From: a cyanobacterium endosymbiont of Rhopalodia gibberula | GTDB lineage: Bacteria > Cyanobacteriota > Cyanobacteriia > Cyanobacteriales > Microcystaceae | Length of the DNA: 64,000 nt | Assembly: GCF_003574135.1 (NCBI RefSeq) | Contig: NZ_AP018341.1 | Span: forward strand, 2,455,740-2,519,739 | Direction: 5' to 3' | Shown: piece by piece, positions 1 to 10,262 of the stretch | Position numbering within the stretch: position 1 is the stretch's first letter | Layout: each line of letters opens with the position of its first letter | The notes under the pieces: generated by a model | Database searches by the model: none | What the model was told of the DNA's origin: nothing | Seen by the model: the letters and a program-made list of their open reading frames with translations, nothing else | Translations under genes and position numbers: made by a program

Positions 1-444
1 AAATAAATACTCAAATGTATAATTTTTATTATATATCTATAACGATTCGTAATTGTTAGTAGTGATTTTCCATGAAGAATCATTACTAGAAAACCATAAG
101 ATTCTATAAATTTAAAACTAATACATTTATCAAAAGCTATATGTGTATACGTATCGATTTTACAGATCTCCCGTTCTTAATAGTGATAAAAAAATATATT
201 TCGTAAGGTAGGTTAGTTACAACTTTAATTTTGAGGAGAAATCAATTGTAATTCGTTAAGTAACCCATCAGATTAATTGTTGGAACTAAAAAACTTAGCA
301 TTGTAATGCATAATCTAAGAATTAAAAAAATTAATATTTTTTCACATCAAGATCTTAATCTAAAATTAATAGTTACCATAGAGCCTTTCCAATAGACTCT
401 TAGAGGAGAGTTTTAGCTTAAAGTCATACGATAGGAGAAGTTGA
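1..444. other. AT-rich leader with no gene recognised
   Basis: Stops occur in all frames and no coding remnant could be read. The last 20 bases carry an AGGAGA ribosome-binding site for the next gene. A promoter presumably lies here, but no convincing -35/-10 pair was identified. Confidence 0.4.
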
Positions 445-1116
445 ATGAATTACGATGATCCAGCTAAATTACCACTTTGGGTACAAAGCCGCGACAGAGT
501 GATTGCTAATGATGAAGGGGTGCAATGGCGCGAGGGCGAACGTCCAGATTATTCCTACACTGATCAATTTCTTGAAGTAGAAAGCCAATTTAATCATCCT
601 GAAGGGTCATTAGAAGCAATCGTTGAAAATTTGGTGAGGACTTTTGAAATGGAAGCCTCCCATAAGACTAATCCTGAACAATGGCTATCAATCGTAACAG
701 ATAAATTTCGGATGAGCAGCAATGGCGGACAGTTTTATACAGCCCAAAATGTGTCTGATCAAGGAACTTACAATTTATTTATTAGTGATAACGAAAAGTA
801 TAATACCACAGAAGAAACTTTCGAATCTTCCTTTGAACTATTTCATAAGGCTTTTCCTAATGGCTTTCTTTGGGAATTAACCGAAGTGTTATCGGGACCA
901 CCTAGTATTACTTTTAAGTGGCGGCATTGGGGAACATTTAATGGTCCATATAAAGATCATCAACCCACAGGACAAACTATCGAAATTGTAGGTTTAAGTA
1001 TTGCTAGGGTCACAGATGACTTAAAAATCATAGAAGTTGAGCATTATTTTGATAATAGTACTTTTCTCCAGAAATTAACCTCTGGTTGTCCTTTTAATCA
1101 TGGCAAGGAAAAGTGA
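445..1116 (+). CDS. SnoaL-like / NTF2-fold family protein
   Basis: The 223-residue product starts at an ATG preceded by AGGAGA 8 bases upstream, a good ribosome-binding site. Residues about 60-205 resemble the SnoaL-like polyketide-cyclase/ester-cyclase fold. The clearest part is the segment near residues 160-205: HWGTFNG, then PPTG-like 'PTGQTIEIVGLSI', then 'IIEVEHYFD', which is the usual order of the last strands of this fold. A short C-terminal tail contains CPFNHG. Members of this family bind or isomerise small hydrophobic molecules, and the substrate here cannot be told. The gene stands alone between an AT-rich leader and a long decayed region. The family call is moderately sure; the function is unknown. 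Confidence 0.6.
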   Translation: MNYDDPAKLPLWVQSRDRVIANDEGVQWREGERPDYSYTDQFLEVESQFNHPEGSLEAIVENLVRTFEMEASHKTNPEQWLSIVTDKFRMSSNGGQFYTAQNVSDQGTYNLFISDNEKYNTTEETFESSFELFHKAFPNGFLWELTEVLSGPPSITFKWRHWGTFNGPYKDHQPTGQTIEIVGLSIARVTDDLKIIEVEHYFDNSTFLQKLTSGCPFNHGKEK

Positions 1117-1279
1117 TGGGAATCTGTCGTCAGTCAAGTCAAATGATAAATATTTACCTTGAGGAGGGATATGTAAAGCTTAATCTAAAACCTTATTCAA
1201 CTTACCTGTTTTTCCAGTAGTTTCTGATTAGAATAAATTACTGGAAAATAATTTTTTTTCGGCTCTTTGTTAAGATTTT

Positions 1280-1920
1280 CTTATGTCTAGTGGACTGGAT
1301 TAGTTATTTAAAGAAATAGAACCCATATTCGATCCTATCGAGGAACCAATTGCTCTCATTTTACTTTCCCAGAGATTAGAAGGGCATGTTCGTCTCTCCA
1401 CTTTTAAGGACTTAGATCCTTAAGGCATCAGATTTTAACATTCGGGTAGTAAGATTTCCTAATGCAGTTAAAGTGGTCAAAAGTCTAAATTACACTCAGG
1501 TAACATCTCTTTGCTGTGAAAAAACTCACACCTCCGACGACATTTTTAAAGTAAAAGCGGTTTCTGGTTCTTTCACTAGTCCTCAATTAACGGAAAATTG
1601 CTATATAGTTTGCAGATTCAGTTAATCAAAATCGTTTTTATTACGAACCTCATGGTCATTATAGTCCCATTTTGAAACATTAAATCCCTATTGATAGGGC
1701 AATTTCTCCTTGGGAACTAGTATTCTTCATTTATTACCCGTTCTTCAATAACAAAAAAAGATATTAGAACTCTGTCAGTGGCTAAAAACCCAGAGTTATT
1801 CTTTCAGCAGTAGCTGCAGGAAGTGTGCAATACGAAGGGGTGTTAACGGTGATATTTAGAATAGGAAGAACGATAGAAGAGTTCCAAGAAATGTTGGCGC
1901 GATATAAACTATAAACTCAA
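1280..1920 (+). pseudogene. unrecognised decayed gene
   Basis: Protein-like fragments appear in different forward frames with stops between them: EPIFDPIEEPIALILLSQRL near 1320, a stretch ending FYYEPHGHYSPI near 1640-1670, ISPWEL near 1700 and a tail GRTIEEFQEMLARYKL that ends near 1912. Codon-like composition contrasts with the flanking AT-rich DNA. I could not assign a family. It is called a pseudogene only because the fragments are collinear and better coded than chance. Confidence 0.35.
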
Positions 1921-3139
1921 ATCTTGACTCCTAAACTCAGTTAATCTATAGATTTAGCCTTAGAAAAAAGCAGATTAATGTTTAAATTAAAAGTAACATT
2001 AAAGGACAATTAAAGTGTAATTTTTAAAAATTAAAAGAAAACCGTTGTTATTAACTTGAAAGACAAATGCGAACTTTAATGTGTAACTATACTTCAGGAA
2101 ATTGGATGTAACCAAAAAAGAAGATCTAGGTTATTGTAGAAAGTCTAATTTTTCTATAGAGCAAATTTTTACTATATTAAAAATAGAGATAAATAAACCA
2201 CCTTTGTACAGAAAATAATTGATGATTAAATTTTTGACAGATAGTATATCTGACTAATTCTAAAAGTTGAGTGTCTGCTACAAATAACTGGGGGTATTAA
2301 CTAAAGATATTACGAAGAAATTGATCTAGTAAAATGATTAAAACTAGACAACTAAATGGAGATTTATTCCAATTATCTAATTGATGAGAAGAAGCTAATG
2401 TATAGGTAGACAAAAACTGAAATCACACAGCTTAGTTAACCTTAATATCTCTAACAAACCACAATTTTTGGGGATTCCCATAATCAATGGAAGTCGGTTG
2501 GTCGAACCAAAAATATAAAATATCTTTATAGTTGTTATTCATTAGTAACAATTTACTGTTAATTTCCTAAACTTTTTTATCACAATTTTTCTAAATAGAG
2601 GAAGTAAAATAGGGAAATAAATATTGACAAACATATTTGTGCCATCGGAAAAAACACACACCCGACAAACTCACTATTATTTAATCGATTAAAGACTAAA
2701 CGATAATATTTTACCTCAGGGGCAATACCCCTCAGAAATTACTCTTCTGTTCTGTCCTCATAAACAATATAAATCATTAAAGGGAGATAAAATAGAATCA
2801 TCTTATTTGGACATTATGATATCTCTTTCCCTAGATATTCTACAAATAGACTAATTGTCTCTTCTACAACATTAGAGCGAAAACCTTGACCTTTTATTGC
2901 TTATCCTTCACCGGTGAAATTTAAGTGAAATTCAAGTAAGATTCCCTCTTGCTAAGAAAAATATATTTTTCTCTTTTTAAGATAGCTATCTCTTTATTTT
3001 GTGCTTTATAATAGCTTCATAATATATGAGTATCTTGTTCGTTATTTATTTTTTAAAGTTTAATCGACTTAACTGATTTAGGTTTATTTCAATAGAAATT
3101 AATGCTATTATTAAGTTGTTTATATCTATCCAATAACTT
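1921..3139. other. decayed AT-rich region, nothing identified
   Basis: No reading frame of useful length and no family signature was recognised on either strand. It is probably further eroded gene remnants. Confidence 0.35.
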
Positions 3140-3460
3140 ATACGTCGAGAGTATCACCAACTTCTAAATTTCCTGGTTTATTGAAGCGAAAACGATAAGA
3201 ACAACGGTTACTCTGGACTAAATCTGATAAATTAGTAGCTAATAACTCCTGAAACTCTTATAAGGGCTAAATTCTTATTTATAAAGACAGTTAAAACTAG
3301 TAGAAACAGAGGTTAGATTACTCATGGGTATTCTTCCCTGGGAACTAATTCGATATTGTAACCCTTGAGGAAACTCTAAAATACTGTTAGGTCAATCTTA
3401 ACCGAATTTCCAAACTCTCTATATACTGATAAGATTTTGTTCACTAGCAACACGAGCACA
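3140..3460 (-). pseudogene. unrecognised decayed gene, minus strand
   Basis: Reading the minus strand gives two protein-like pieces. The first, ILEFPQGLQYRISSQGRIPM, runs on into NLTSVSTSF and maps to about 3270-3400. The second runs SYRFRFNKPGNLEVGDTLDV and ends at a stop near 3140. They lie in the expected order, separated by frameshifts. The combination is reminiscent of a secreted or lipid-binding beta-rich protein, but no family can be named with confidence. It lies directly downstream of era. Confidence 0.3.
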
Positions 3461-3579
3461 TTAACTTTTAGCAGAAATATATATAATTTCTACGACCATA
3501 CTCAAACCAGCTAAGAAAAAAACTGTCGGGATAAATATATAATCGTCAACCACTTTTAATTTTTTAAAAAAAACAAGAT

Positions 3580-4524
3580 TTAAGATTCAATGTGATAACC
3601 AAATTCTGACAAATATAAACTTGATTGTCGCCATTTTGGTTTTACTTTTACAAAAAGTTTTAAATAAACTTCTCCCATGATTAGTTTCTGTATTTGTTCT
3701 CTTGCAGCACTTCCTATAGCTTTAAGCATATTCCCCTTTTTGCCAATAATAATCCCTTTTTGAGAGTCCCTTTCCACATTAATTGCAGCGAAAACACAAG
3801 TTAGATTAGAAGTTTCTTCAACTTTTTCAATAAAAATTGCAACAGAATGAGGAATTTCTTGGCTAGTTTGCTTTAAGATTTGTTCTCGAATCAGTTCCCC
3901 CATAATGAAGTGTTCAGGTTGATCAGTAACTAGATTTGGCGGGTAATAATAAGGACCAGGAGCAAGGTTATTTATCAATGCCTTTTGTAACAGATCTAAT
4001 CCTTCTCCAGTTAACGCTGAAAACTTAATAACTGGCCAGTTATAGGGTCGAGCTAGAATTGAATAACTTTTATCTAAAGAATAGTAATCTGAGGGTTGTT
4101 GATCCGTTTTATTGAGTCCTAAAATAACTGGATTGGTGGAGGTTCCTAATAGTTCAGAAACATAGTGATCACCTCCTCCTGCTGGAACAGAACTGTCAAC
4201 AATAAAGAGAACAATATCAACAGAGTTAATTGCAGATTTAGCATTTCGTACTAGAATTTTTCCGAGTTGATGGTGAGGTTTATGAATTCCTGGAGTATCA
4301 ATTAAAATAATTTGTGCTTCTTCAGTGGTTAGAATTCCTCTTAAGCGGTTACGGGTAGTTTGGGATATAGGAGAAGTAATGGCAATTTTTTGCCCTACTA
4401 ATTGATTCATTAGGGTTGATTTTCCCACGTTTGGACGACCAATAATCCCGACAAAACCAGACTTAAATCCTGCTGGTGCAGTTGGGACAGTTGATAGAGA
4501 AATCAGCTCGGATTCATGACTCAT
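3580..4524 (-). CDS. era: GTPase Era
   Basis: Era is a GTPase that binds 16S rRNA and is needed for 30S ribosome subunit maturation. The 314-residue product has the full set of G motifs: GRPNVGKS at 29-36 (P-loop), DTPG at 76-79 and NKTD at 138-141. A C-terminal KH domain follows, with the signature GIIIGKKGNMLKAIG near residues 256-270. The length is close to the family norm of about 300; the first 20 residues are a short extension. The ATG at 4524 is the natural start. The CYTH gene lies 61 bases upstream on the same strand, so the two may be co-transcribed. No damage was seen. Confidence 0.97.
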   Translation of the reverse strand: MSHESELISLSTVPTAPAGFKSGFVGIIGRPNVGKSTLMNQLVGQKIAITSPISQTTRNRLRGILTTEEAQIILIDTPGIHKPHHQLGKILVRNAKSAINSVDIVLFIVDSSVPAGGGDHYVSELLGTSTNPVILGLNKTDQQPSDYYSLDKSYSILARPYNWPVIKFSALTGEGLDLLQKALINNLAPGPYYYPPNLVTDQPEHFIMGELIREQILKQTSQEIPHSVAIFIEKVEETSNLTCVFAAINVERDSQKGIIIGKKGNMLKAIGSAAREQIQKLIMGEVYLKLFVKVKPKWRQSSLYLSEFGYHIES

Positions 4525-4585
4525 TTGAGAGATAAAAAACGGTAAACAGCTGATAGCATTATAACTAACAATTTATTATTAAAAT

Positions 4586-5056
4586 TTATTTCCAAATTAG
4601 ATAAGGATATTTAGCTAAATTAACATTATAAAATCTTAAATCTTGGGTTACCTCTTCACCAATCCAAGCTGGCAACTCAAAAGATTGGTCCTCAGAACTT
4701 AATTCTACCTCCGCTAAAACTAATCCTTCATTTTCTCCTTGAAATTCATCAACTTCCCAAACTAAATTTCCTAAGTGTATTCGGTATCTTATTTTTTGAA
4801 TCAAAGGATGATTACATAGATTTTCTAACATTATTTCTGCATCTTCTAAAGGAATAGAATACTCAAATTCTTCTCTAGAAAACCCTTTAGTTTTGCCTTT
4901 AAACGTTAAAAAAGCACAATCCCCCACAATTCTTACCCGAACGGTAGTCATTTCATTTTGGGTTAAAATATACCCCTGTCGATATATTTTTCCTTGTCCC
5001 CAGGAGCGCCAAGCATCTCCCTTAACTAAAAATTTGCGCTCAATTTCAATAGCCAT
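4586..5056 (-). CDS. CYTH-domain protein (triphosphate-binding)
   Basis: The product begins MAIEIERKFLVKG, which carries the ExExK signature that defines CYTH (CyaB-thiamine triphosphatase) proteins. The domain occupies all of its 156 residues, ending in alternating acidic and basic strands (WEVDEFQGEN, LAEVEL, ELPAWIGEEVTQDLRFYN). Bacterial members hydrolyse inorganic triphosphate or other triphosphorylated substrates using a metal in a beta-tunnel. The reading frame is open for 16 more codons upstream, but the ATG at 5056 fits the family start exactly and has AGGAG about 14 bases upstream. It sits directly upstream of era. The precise substrate is unknown. Confidence 0.88.
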   Translation of the reverse strand: MAIEIERKFLVKGDAWRSWGQGKIYRQGYILTQNEMTTVRVRIVGDCAFLTFKGKTKGFSREEFEYSIPLEDAEIMLENLCNHPLIQKIRYRIHLGNLVWEVDEFQGENEGLVLAEVELSSEDQSFELPAWIGEEVTQDLRFYNVNLAKYPYLIWK

Positions 5057-6419
5057 AAAATTAAAATTTTCTCCTGATATCAATGAGTAAGTAGTGTTTA
5101 ACAAACGATGATGGCTCCAATAATACTACGTTTCTCATATAGATGAGGTTTATGTTTGTGAGCCGGAGAGAAGATTTAAATCATATTTAATAAATGATTT
5201 TGATTATTGCTATATCAGGGTTTATAGAGGTTTTCAATCAGACAGCTCATAATAACAACAGTTGGGCAAACTAGTAGATTATATCTTCATCGTTTGCTAA
5301 ATTAATCGCTTCATTGATAGCTTTATGAAGACCTATACAATTGTGGTATTTGTTAGTTAACCAATATTTTTTGATTTTTGTAACAACAGTTTTAAATTTA
5401 GTTTAAATAAGGAAAATAAAAAGATAAAAATACGATTTATTTTTTCATTTATTCTATTTTTTACAGCCTTTATTTCTTGATAAGATCACAAGTTATTTAT
5501 GATAATAAAAACTTATGGCTATATTTGTAGCATCATTTTTTTATTTTATCAGTAATTTTTTATTTATCTATAATCTATAAAATTAAATAAATTAAAAAAA
5601 ATTTATATAAGAAACACTTTGATTAAAGTAATACTTTTCTCTTGATTGTTGAGATGTTTTTTATGAACTCTTTTTCCTTGAGTTGCTTTAGCGACGTAGA
5701 TAGTTATGGCTAGGCAAACTCCAGTTTTATCAATGAAAACTAAGCCTTATAGTTTGAGTCATCCAAGTCTCGTCGAATATTTATGTATCAAAATTTTAAT
5801 TTATATGTGTAAACCTCTTAATATATGAAATATTTGTTTTTAATTAAAATTAAGTTATTAGAGTAAACTATATGATTAATTCTTCCAATAATTATATTTT
5901 TAACAATAAAACTTGATATTTAAATTGTATTTAAATTTTAATTATGACAGGTTTTGTGGAACTCTGTATTTCTACATGTTTTTAAGTCCATGATAATTTA
6001 ATATTTTAGTTTTTAAATCAGTGCTTAAAGAAGATTTTTATACTAAAAATTGCTAATAACTATCTAACTATAACTATATTTTTCTAGTTTTTATACAGTA
6101 TTAAGTTAATATGAGTTCAACAAGATATAAAAACAAAGTTATTGTTTTTAACAACTAATTTAAAATTCAATAAAGTTGACTATTTATTTTAAATAATGGT
6201 TACCAACAATCAAGACCGTTATAGTTTTTTTAAAAAAACAGCAGACGAAACAAATCTTTTCCCTAGGGTAGCCATTATTCTCAATGATAAAACCCTACTA
6301 TTATGTCTCTTCTTCATCCTACTCCTAAAATTTAGCCGACTGCTACTATAATTATGTAAGCTAGAGTCGTTAAGAAATCTATAGTAACATTTCTAAACTT
6401 TTTTACCATTTCATTATCT
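5057..6419. other. AT-rich interval with an IS remnant
   Basis: It contains the IS630-type remnant described separately (about 5240-5810). The part from about 5810 to 6419 is mostly low-complexity A/T runs in which no gene was found. The last bases form the leader of typA; no clear Shine-Dalgarno was seen there. Confidence 0.4.
5241..5810 (-). mobile_element. IS630-type transposase remnant
   Basis: The minus strand contains LVFIDKTGVCLAIT near 5690-5750, matching the first catalytic-aspartate block of IS630/Tc1 transposases (usually VFIDETG), followed by a KGKRVH-like segment. Further on, near 5250-5390, are a KIKKYW-like stretch and HKAINEAINLANDEDIIY, which match the C-terminal helices of the same protein. 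Stops and frameshifts are numerous. The C-terminal part is clearly related to the copy at 17036-17965 (NQAINKAIDSAIDENIIGWF). The catalytic glutamate of the FIDETG motif is now lysine, and the element is dead. Confidence 0.7.
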
Positions 6420-8213
6420 ATGTCTCTTCCCATACGCAACGTTGCCATTATCGCCCACGTCGATCACGGTAAAACTACCTTGGTTGATGCCCTTCTAAAA
6501 CAGTCAGGTATCTTCCGCGAAGGGGAAGAGATCCCAGACTGTGTAATGGACTCCAATACCCTAGAAAGGGAGCGAGGAATCACCATTTTGTCTAAAAACA
6601 CTGCAGTTCGCTATGAAGATACCCTAATTAACATTGTAGATACCCCTGGTCACGCAGACTTTGGGGGGGAAGTAGAACGGGTTTTGGGGATGGTAGATGG
6701 CTGTATTTTAATTGTGGACGCCAATGAGGGTCCAATGCCTCAAACTCGTTTTGTTCTTAAAAAAGCCTTAGAAAAGGGGTTACGTCCCATTGTGGTCGTT
6801 AATAAGATCGACCGTCCCCAAGCTGACCCCAATATTGCCGTAGATAAAGTTTTCGATCTGTTCGTGGAACTTGGAGCAGATGATGATCAATGCGATTTCA
6901 CGACCCTGTTCGCCTCAGGTTTATCCGGTTTTGCGAAAAATAGCTTAGAAGATGAAGGGGTAGACATGAAACCGCTATTTCAAGCAATTTTGAACCATAT
7001 CCCCCCACCGGCTGGCGATCCAACTAAAACCCTACAATTACAAGTTACTACCCTGGACTATTCTGAGTATCTAGGGCGGATCATTATTGGTCGCATCCAT
7101 AATGGGGTGATTAAAGCAGGCCAACAAGCGGCTTTAATGAAAGAAGACGGCAGTATGGTTAAAGGAAAAATTAGTAAATTACTTGGGTTTGAAGGACTGC
7201 AACGGGTGGAACTTGAAGAGTCAAGTGCTGGTAATCTGGTTGCAGTGGCCGGGTTTGCAGATGCTAATATTGGGGAAACCTTGACCTGTCCTAATGAACC
7301 ACAGCCTTTACCTTTAATTAAAGTTGACGAACCTACCCTACAAATGACCTTTTCCGTCAACGATTCTCCTTTTGCCGGTCAAGAAGGAACTTATGTTACC
7401 TCACGACAAATCCGTGATCGCTTAATGCGAGAATTGGAAACTAATGTTGCTTTACGAGTTGAAGAAAACGAGTCCCCCGATAAATTTGAGGTATCTGGAC
7501 GGGGAGAATTACATCTCGGTATTTTGATTGAAACCATGCGTCGGGAAGGTTATGAATTCCAAGTCTCCCAACCCCAAGTTATCTATCGGGAAGTGAATGG
7601 CCAACCCTGTGAACCCTTTGAATATTTAGTCTTGGATATTCCTGAACAAGCAGTTGGTTCTTGTATTGAACGCTTAGGACAACGTAAAGGGGAAATGAAA
7701 GATATGCAAACTGGAATCAACGGACGAACTCAATTAGAGTTCGTGGTTCCAGCCCGAGGTTTAATTGGATTCCGTGGAGATTTCATCCGTATCTCACGGG
7801 GTGAGGGAATTATGAACCACAGTTTCTTGGAATATCGTCCTATTTCTGGAGATTTAGGAACTCGTTACAACGGAGTGATTACTTCCTTTGAAGAAGGAGT
7901 TGCAACATTCTATGCTTTGAAAAATGCCGAAGATCGCGGTATCTTTTTTATAACCCCTGGAACCAAAGTATATAAGGGAATGATTATTGGAGAAAGTAAC
8001 CGTCCTCAAGATGTGGAATTAAACGTCTGTAAAACCAAGCAATTGACAAACCATCGTTCTGCGACTGGAGATGAATTAGTCCAATTACAGGCCCCCGAAG
8101 AAATGAGTTTAGAACGGGCATTAGAATATATTGGGGCTGATGAATTAGTAGAGGTAACACCTGAATCTATTCGTCTACGGAAGGTAACAACTAAAAAATT
8201 AGCCAAACGCTAA
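6420..8213 (+). CDS. typA: Ribosome-associated GTPase TypA/BipA
   Basis: TypA is a translational GTPase related to EF-G that acts in ribosome assembly and stress adaptation. The 597-residue protein has AHVDHGKT at 12-19, the switch segment RERGITI near 50-55, DTPGH at 74-78 and NKID at 128-131. These are followed by the beta-barrel, the EF-G domain III/V-like segments and the family-typical C-terminal domain ([24 protein letters not shown]). Length matches other cyanobacterial TypA proteins. It is more GC-rich than its surroundings and shows no decay. A hairpin followed by T8 ends the transcript shortly after the stop. Confidence 0.98.
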   Translation: MSLPIRNVAIIAHVDHGKTTLVDALLKQSGIFREGEEIPDCVMDSNTLERERGITILSKNTAVRYEDTLINIVDTPGHADFGGEVERVLGMVDGCILIVDANEGPMPQTRFVLKKALEKGLRPIVVVNKIDRPQADPNIAVDKVFDLFVELGADDDQCDFTTLFASGLSGFAKNSLEDEGVDMKPLFQAILNHIPPPAGDPTKTLQLQVTTLDYSEYLGRIIIGRIHNGVIKAGQQAALMKEDGSMVKGKISKLLGFEGLQRVELEESSAGNLVAVAGFADANIGETLTCPNEPQPLPLIKVDEPTLQMTFSVNDSPFAGQEGTYVTSRQIRDRLMRELETNVALRVEENESPDKFEVSGRGELHLGILIETMRREGYEFQVSQPQVIYREVNGQPCEPFEYLVLDIPEQAVGSCIERLGQRKGEMKDMQTGINGRTQLEFVVPARGLIGFRGDFIRISRGEGIMNHSFLEYRPISGDLGTRYNGVITSFEEGVATFYALKNAEDRGIFFITPGTKVYKGMIIGESNRPQDVELNVCKTKQLTNHRSATGDELVQLQAPEEMSLERALEYIGADELVEVTPESIRLRKVTTKKLAKR

Positions 8214-8243
8214 ATTCCAAACTTGAAATACTCGAAATAATCT

Positions 8244-8270
8244 AGGGTGGGCAATATCCACCTTTTTTTT
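8244..8270 (+). terminator. Rho-independent terminator of typA
   Basis: GGTGG at 8246-8250 pairs with CCACC at 8258-8262 around a 7-base loop, directly followed by eight T residues. It begins about 30 bases after the typA stop, the classic intrinsic-terminator arrangement. Confidence 0.8.
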
Positions 8271-8559
8271 ACAAAAATTTTAGTGTAGTATTATGCGCAA
8301 AATGAGACCGCTTTTTTAAAGGCAATTGTAGATTTTTAGTCCAGTCATCTACTTCGTTAAAGGGCGGCTTTGTGTTTATTTGTTATTATTTTAATTCTAA
8401 TAATGCTGTGATATGGTGTGCAGTAGTGCAGTGTTAAGGTGTTTGTACTTCGTCTTCAGGTACAGGACAGAACTACATCAAATAGTAAGTTATGTTTTAA
8501 TAAAAAAATAAGTACAGCTCAGTTCGTCCACAATAGAGTTATTCATTATTGGGTAGATA

Positions 8560-8860
8560 ATCCTGAAGTTAACAGAACAAAATGATTCATATATCATATG
8601 AGACTTAAAAAAAAGTTTAAAATTGTTAATGCTCGTAACTCTCATGTTTGCCAGACTTTAGTTGAAAGAAATTTAAGAACAATCCCTTATTTTGATAATT
8701 TTTGTAAAAAAAAGGAAAAAAGGATATCTTAAGTTTCAAAAAAATTCTCGCTCAGGAGAGTTTAAATTCTTTAAATCAAAACTATCAGATAATAAATTTT
8801 CTATTACTTTAATAGACAAAAAAAGTGTTAATGAATTAAAGTTAAAACATTAATAGTACG
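8560..8860 (+). mobile_element. IS200/IS605-type TnpB remnant
   Basis: Forward-frame fragments match the N-terminal third of TnpB. A helix reads VCQTLVERNLRTIPYFDNF, then KKKGKKGYLKFQK (compare the family's KKGKKGYPRFK) after one frameshift, then KLSDNKFSITLIDKKSV and LKLK. No RuvC-like catalytic segment was found downstream, so only a stub remains. TnpB proteins are RNA-guided nucleases of IS200/IS605 elements, but this copy cannot encode one. Confidence 0.55.
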
Positions 8861-9924
8861 ACAAAAAATCGTCGTTCATCTAAATCGATAACAGATGTGA
8901 CATAAACTTCTTTGAGACAATTGCTAAATATTTTTGGGATAAATACAGTACGATAACTATCGTAGTAGGTACTCAAAGTACTTTTCATGATTTTCTAGAT
9001 TAAAGTCTAAAAGTTTAGAAGTCTTTGTTAACTAGAATCTATAATTGTTCTTCTTGCAGTTATATAAAATATAGAAATTGAAACGTTACCTTAATCATTG
9101 TCAAACTCAAGCATTATGGAGAAACTTCCTTGTGGTCAAATAAAAAAATATTACTGATTGATAGAGACTCATTTTGTAAAAATGGTTAAGTAGGTTAGAC
9201 ACAAAATAAAGTGTATAATCTACGAATTTACAAATTAAGTCAAATATTTGTTTACCAGAATAAATAAAGTTATCACTATATATTTGACTAACTAAAAATT
9301 GCTTAATACTAACTAGCTATGTTAATAAAAATTTTAGAAAAAGATAACTACCTCTCAGTCTAAAGACTATGGAATTACAATTGATTTAAAGAGATAATCA
9401 TCTTTGTATTTTATATCAATTATTAATTAATTACTTGACTCTCATTAACTTACACCTATCTATAGGCTTTAAAACGAAAGGTATTCCCTTTTTTTGATTG
9501 AGACTTATCGATTTTTAACTATTCCTAATCATGAAATTTAATTTCTGATCACTAGATAAATCGTCAAACGTCTCAAATGAATAACATTAGATATTGGGAT
9601 TTAAGGATAAAATATTAAATGTAGAGGTTTGAAATGATACTCAGACGTAGATTTCTTCGTAAGAGTTTTAATAGCCATCTTCTATTTTGACAACCTTCTC
9701 TATTTTATTAGTTTTCTGTTCTTTATTTTTAGCGACAGTTTAATGTGTTAAGATAAGTCATATTTAAGTTTATCTATCAATGCGTAATTCCCATAAGCAA
9801 AACTGGGAAAAAATACCTCATCGAGGTATTGATATTACTTAGACAAATTAGGGAAAAAGCCAGGAATTTGCCTAGCTTTCCGATAAAAATTCTTGAGTAG
9901 ACACTTCAGGAGTTGCGATGTTCT
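8861..9924. other. decayed AT-rich region
   Basis: No gene recognised. A 20-codon frame beginning with ATG near 9780 is too short to support. Confidence 0.4.
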
Positions 9925-10080
9925 TTAACATTCATCATCCTTGTCTCCTCCACAATCATTGTTAGTAATTATATTTCCAGGCATAATATGAGGGATAGCG
10001 ATTGCTATGGTTTCCATGCCAACAATGGTGAGTAAGACGATAGCGGTTCCCAAAGCTAATTGACATTTGATAGGTTTCAT
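9925..10080 (-). CDS. small secreted cysteine-containing peptide
   Basis: A 51-codon reading frame begins at an ATG with an AGGAGAAA ribosome-binding site about 10 bases upstream. It starts MKPIKCQLALGTAIVLLTIVG, a basic start followed by a hydrophobic core like a signal peptide. A short mature part ends with an acidic, glycine- and cysteine-bearing tail (NDCGGDKDDEC). No domain was recognised. It is transcribed divergently from the AAA-like ATPase gene, whose start lies about 180 bases away. The good ribosome site, signal-like N-terminus and survival in decayed DNA argue that it is real. Export, a structural role or a peptide signal are all possible, and none is shown. Confidence 0.6.
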   Translation of the reverse strand: MKPIKCQLALGTAIVLLTIVGMETIAIAIPHIMPGNIITNNDCGGDKDDEC

Positions 10081-10262
10081 CGTTAATTTTCTCCTGGCCG
10101 TTCACACCAATTTAGTTAGTTTTAAGGATTTTTAACCCTCCACTTTTAGGATAAAACTCCTTACATTAAATGTCAGTCCCACAATTGAATTTTACGGCTG
10201 AGTAACATGGAACTAAAGCGAAAATAGTAGAATTGGGAATAAGTATGTATTAAAAACTACAC

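Noticed and set aside
2460-2520. Possible tRNA T-arm-like word (GGTCGAACC).
   Set aside because: No acceptor, D or anticodon stem can be drawn around it.
7058-7360. Open frame on the minus strand inside typA.
   Set aside because: It is the shadow of the well-conserved typA coding frame, with serine- and proline-rich nonsense and no start signal.
9779-9841. 20-codon frame starting MRNSHKQNWEKIPHRGID.
   Set aside because: Too short and without a ribosome site to support; probably a remnant.
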